Shown: positions 62,090 to 64,000 of the stretch, piece after piece
Layout of the letters: each line of letters opens with the position of its first letter
Numbering within the stretch: position 1 is the stretch's first letter
NCBI RefSeq assembly: GCF_027925525.1
Contig: NZ_BSDJ01000016.1
Location: forward strand, 62,001-126,000
Source of the DNA: Paenibacillus tyrphae
GTDB lineage: Bacteria; Bacillota; Bacilli; Paenibacillales; NBRC-103111
DNA: 64,000 bases
Direction: 5' to 3'
The notes under the pieces: model-generated
Seen by the model: only the letters and a program-made list of their open reading frames with translations
What the model was told of the DNA's origin: nothing
The model's database searches: none
Position numbers and translations under genes: made by a program

Positions 62090-63913
62090 ATGAGCAATGC
62101 CAAGGAGACCCCCATACATAAGCTGATTGCCGATATTTTCAATACACTGGCTTTTACTTACAGGCAAGTTTTCATTTTCGAGCTGTTGTATAAGGCACTC
62201 ACGCTATTCATATTTATTCCGGCGATTTCTTTCATCTTCCACAGGCTTCTCCGCTTGGGCGGATATGTCGGTGCGACGAATTATGAGCTGCTGAATTTCG
62301 TTATGAGCCGCTACGGTTTACTATGCATGCTTATTTTGGTCCCGGCCGCTACGGTATTGATATTTTTGGAATTTTCGGTTCTGGTGATCATTTCGTACTA
62401 CGGGCAAAAGAAACAAAGAATCGGGCTTATCCCGGCATTTCTGCAATCAGTGGCCTATCTTCCGTCGCTTTTCAAATACGGCTTTGTCGGCTGGGCCTTT
62501 TACTTACTGCTGGTCATCCCTTTGCTGAGTTCGGGCGGCGGCTCCACCCTGTTGCCTACCCTGCAAATTCCGAATTTTATTTCCGGAGAGCTGTTGAAAA
62601 CGGGCTGGGGTACGCTGCTCTATATAGGGCTGTTCGCCGTCATGACCTTTTTCAATATCCGGTGGATCTTCCTGCTTCATGTGATCGTCATTGAGGGAAC
62701 AAGCAGCTTCCGGCAAGCCGCCAAAAAAAGCGCAGCTATCCTGAAAAAAAGCTATATCCGAATGTTCGTGGCGCTGCTGTGCATTTCTCTTTTGTTTGCA
62801 GTCGTCGTTGTCTTGATTCTGGCCGCGGTGATTCTCATTTATATCGTGCTGCCTCAAGAGACAGCTTTTGCTGAAATTGCGTGGTTCGTCGTATCGAAGA
62901 GCGCCATCATTTCTTTGTACCTTGCTACCTTGTTTGTAACGCCGCTTTACATTACAACGCTCACCAGAATTTACATAGCCAAAGCAGACCCGGATCATGC
63001 CGTCCTGCAAATGCCCGACTGGAGCGCCATTGAAAACCGCTCCTCCCAAAGCTACGGTCTGCTTCACAAGCATAAACGAAAGCTGATTGTACTCGGACTG
63101 ATCATCGCCTTCGCAACGGCACTCGTGCTGGTTCCGGCCCTGAGCGATATCCGGCCAAACGATAAAAAAGCGACGGTGATGGCCCATCGCGGCTATATTT
63201 CGAAAGGCCCCGAGAATACGATCGATGCGATTCAAGGTGCTATAGACGCCCATGCGGATTATGCGGAAATCGACATATTGGAAACGAAGGATGGGGAGCT
63301 CGCCGTCATTCACGACACCAATCTGAAAAGACTGACAGGCCGCGACGCGGAAGTGTACGATCTGACGATGGCTGAACTACGGAAGCTGGAAGTCAAACAA
63401 GGGAATTTCACAAGCCAAATCAGCAGTCTTGCGGAAGTAATGAACGCCGCTCGCGGAAAAATCAAGCTGAATATTGAAGTAAAAACGCACGGAAAAGAAC
63501 GTAATTTAGTAAATACGTTCATTAAGACCATTCGCGAAAATGATTTCCAGACGCATTGTGTCGTGCAATCGCTGGATTATGAAATCGTGCAAGAGATCAA
63601 AGCCGCGGAGCCGTCGCTTCAGGTCGGCTTCATCATGTTCGCCGGAGTCCCCGATATAGGACAGATCCACGCCGATTTTGTCGTGATGGAAGAATATATG
63701 GTCAACGAATCGATCGTCGCTTCGGCCAAGCTGCATAACAAACCGATCTATGTATGGACGGTGAACGATAGGGATAATATGGAACGATTTCTCGGCATGG
63801 GGGTTGACGGGATCATTACGGATGATCCGGAAGATGCGATCTCCGTTGTGGAAGAACTGCGCAGCGGATATCTTGTTCCCCTCCTAAGGTGGCTCAGCCT
63901 CCTGCGGATTTAA
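62090..63913 (+). CDS. Membrane glycerophosphodiester phosphodiesterase
   Basis: The 607 residues comprise an N-terminal half of about eight membrane helices (GPDPase_memb domain, residues 1-345) joined to a C-terminal GDPD barrel. The catalytic motif is MAHRGYISKGPENT, with ligands in AEIDILETKDGELAVIHD and the closing VWTVNDRDNMERFLGMGVDG. It splits glycerophosphodiesters, from lipids or teichoic acids, into glycerol-3-phosphate and an alcohol, outside or at the membrane. It is a single gene with a terminator behind it. Confidence 0.93.
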   Translation: MSNAKETPIHKLIADIFNTLAFTYRQVFIFELLYKALTLFIFIPAISFIFHRLLRLGGYVGATNYELLNFVMSRYGLLCMLILVPAATVLIFLEFSVLVIISYYGQKKQRIGLIPAFLQSVAYLPSLFKYGFVGWAFYLLLVIPLLSSGGGSTLLPTLQIPNFISGELLKTGWGTLLYIGLFAVMTFFNIRWIFLLHVIVIEGTSSFRQAAKKSAAILKKSYIRMFVALLCISLLFAVVVVLILAAVILIYIVLPQETAFAEIAWFVVSKSAIISLYLATLFVTPLYITTLTRIYIAKADPDHAVLQMPDWSAIENRSSQSYGLLHKHKRKLIVLGLIIAFATALVLVPALSDIRPNDKKATVMAHRGYISKGPENTIDAIQGAIDAHADYAEIDILETKDGELAVIHDTNLKRLTGRDAEVYDLTMAELRKLEVKQGNFTSQISSLAEVMNAARGKIKLNIEVKTHGKERNLVNTFIKTIRENDFQTHCVVQSLDYEIVQEIKAAEPSLQVGFIMFAGVPDIGQIHADFVVMEEYMVNESIVASAKLHNKPIYVWTVNDRDNMERFLGMGVDGIITDDPEDAISVVEELRSGYLVPLLRWLSLLRI

Positions 63914-63924
63914 ACATTCAATAT

Positions 63925-63977
63925 AATGCATAAACATTCCCATGTGTATATTGGTGAATGTTTATGCATTTTCTTTT
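63925..63977 (+). terminator. Terminator of the GDPD gene
   Basis: AATGCATAAACATTC (63925-63939) pairs perfectly with GAATGTTTATGCATT (63956-63970), followed by TTCTTTT. Confidence 0.8.
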
Positions 63978-64000
63978 ATGTCTGGATAAATAAACGAGTT

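Overview
This window looks like chromosome of a Gram-positive, spore-forming Paenibacillaceae bacterium, most likely Paenibacillus-like. Supporting signs are strong AGGAGG-type ribosome sites, the Bacillus-type pair yqhG/yqhH beside lipM, yqzE, a YesM/YesN two-component pair, surface-layer-homology and copper-amine-oxidase-N domains, and a sigma-K gene remnant. The genus is an inference. No rRNA, tRNA or CRISPR was seen.

Layout. (1) About 1-13,780 is a GC-rich housekeeping block: the end of an acetyltransferase gene, hsp20, argS, yjdF with a structured leader, yqzE, yqhG-yqhH, a lipoprotein, lipM, a D-amino acid transaminase, and a class II (B12-dependent) ribonucleotide reductase with NrdR-like boxes in its promoter. 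(2) 13,784-21,115 is bounded by two inverted, damaged IS6-family copies. Inside are a tryptophan-to-anthranilate operon (kynU, permease, kynA, kynB), its divergent TetR regulator, and two genes broken exactly at the IS ends: a sigK fragment and the tail of a 2-keto-4-pentenoate hydratase-type gene. (3) 21,220-42,528 is an AT-richer island for peptide and D-amino-acid use. It has a MerR regulator with a textbook 19-bp-spacer operator, a complete dipeptide ABC transporter (two binding proteins, two permeases, two ATPases), two cytoplasmic beta-lactamase-fold hydrolases, an M29 aminopeptidase, an M19 dipeptidase, an M20 amidohydrolase, an RpiR regulator, a GNAT acyltransferase, an N-succinylamino acid racemase and D-serine dehydratase. 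(4) This island is interrupted at 34,407-36,700 by a gene graveyard: a MATE transporter scrap, the 5' tip of a group II intron, a RocR-like activator with deletions, a free-standing aspartokinase regulatory subunit and a KamA/AEC chimera. (5) 42,700-44,100 holds TniQ and IS66 remnants. (6) 44,829-53,450 holds an MFS exporter with a divergent TetR and twin operators, a stalk-domain protein, an SLH-anchored serine hydrolase, a DUF4097 lipoprotein and an OmpR-type two-component system. (7) 53,546-63,980 holds a YesM/YesN system, a CUT1 sugar ABC operon with an unknown TIM-barrel protein and an FAD oxidoreductase, and a membrane glycerophosphodiester phosphodiesterase.

The most interesting system is region 3. 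Acylation of a D-amino acid (GNAT), racemisation of the N-acyl compound (NSAR) and L-specific deacylation (M20) make a known D-to-L conversion route. Here it sits with an importer and peptidases suited to D-containing peptides, and with a D-serine lyase. Together they could form one scavenging module for D-peptides such as peptidoglycan fragments; that combined role is an inference.
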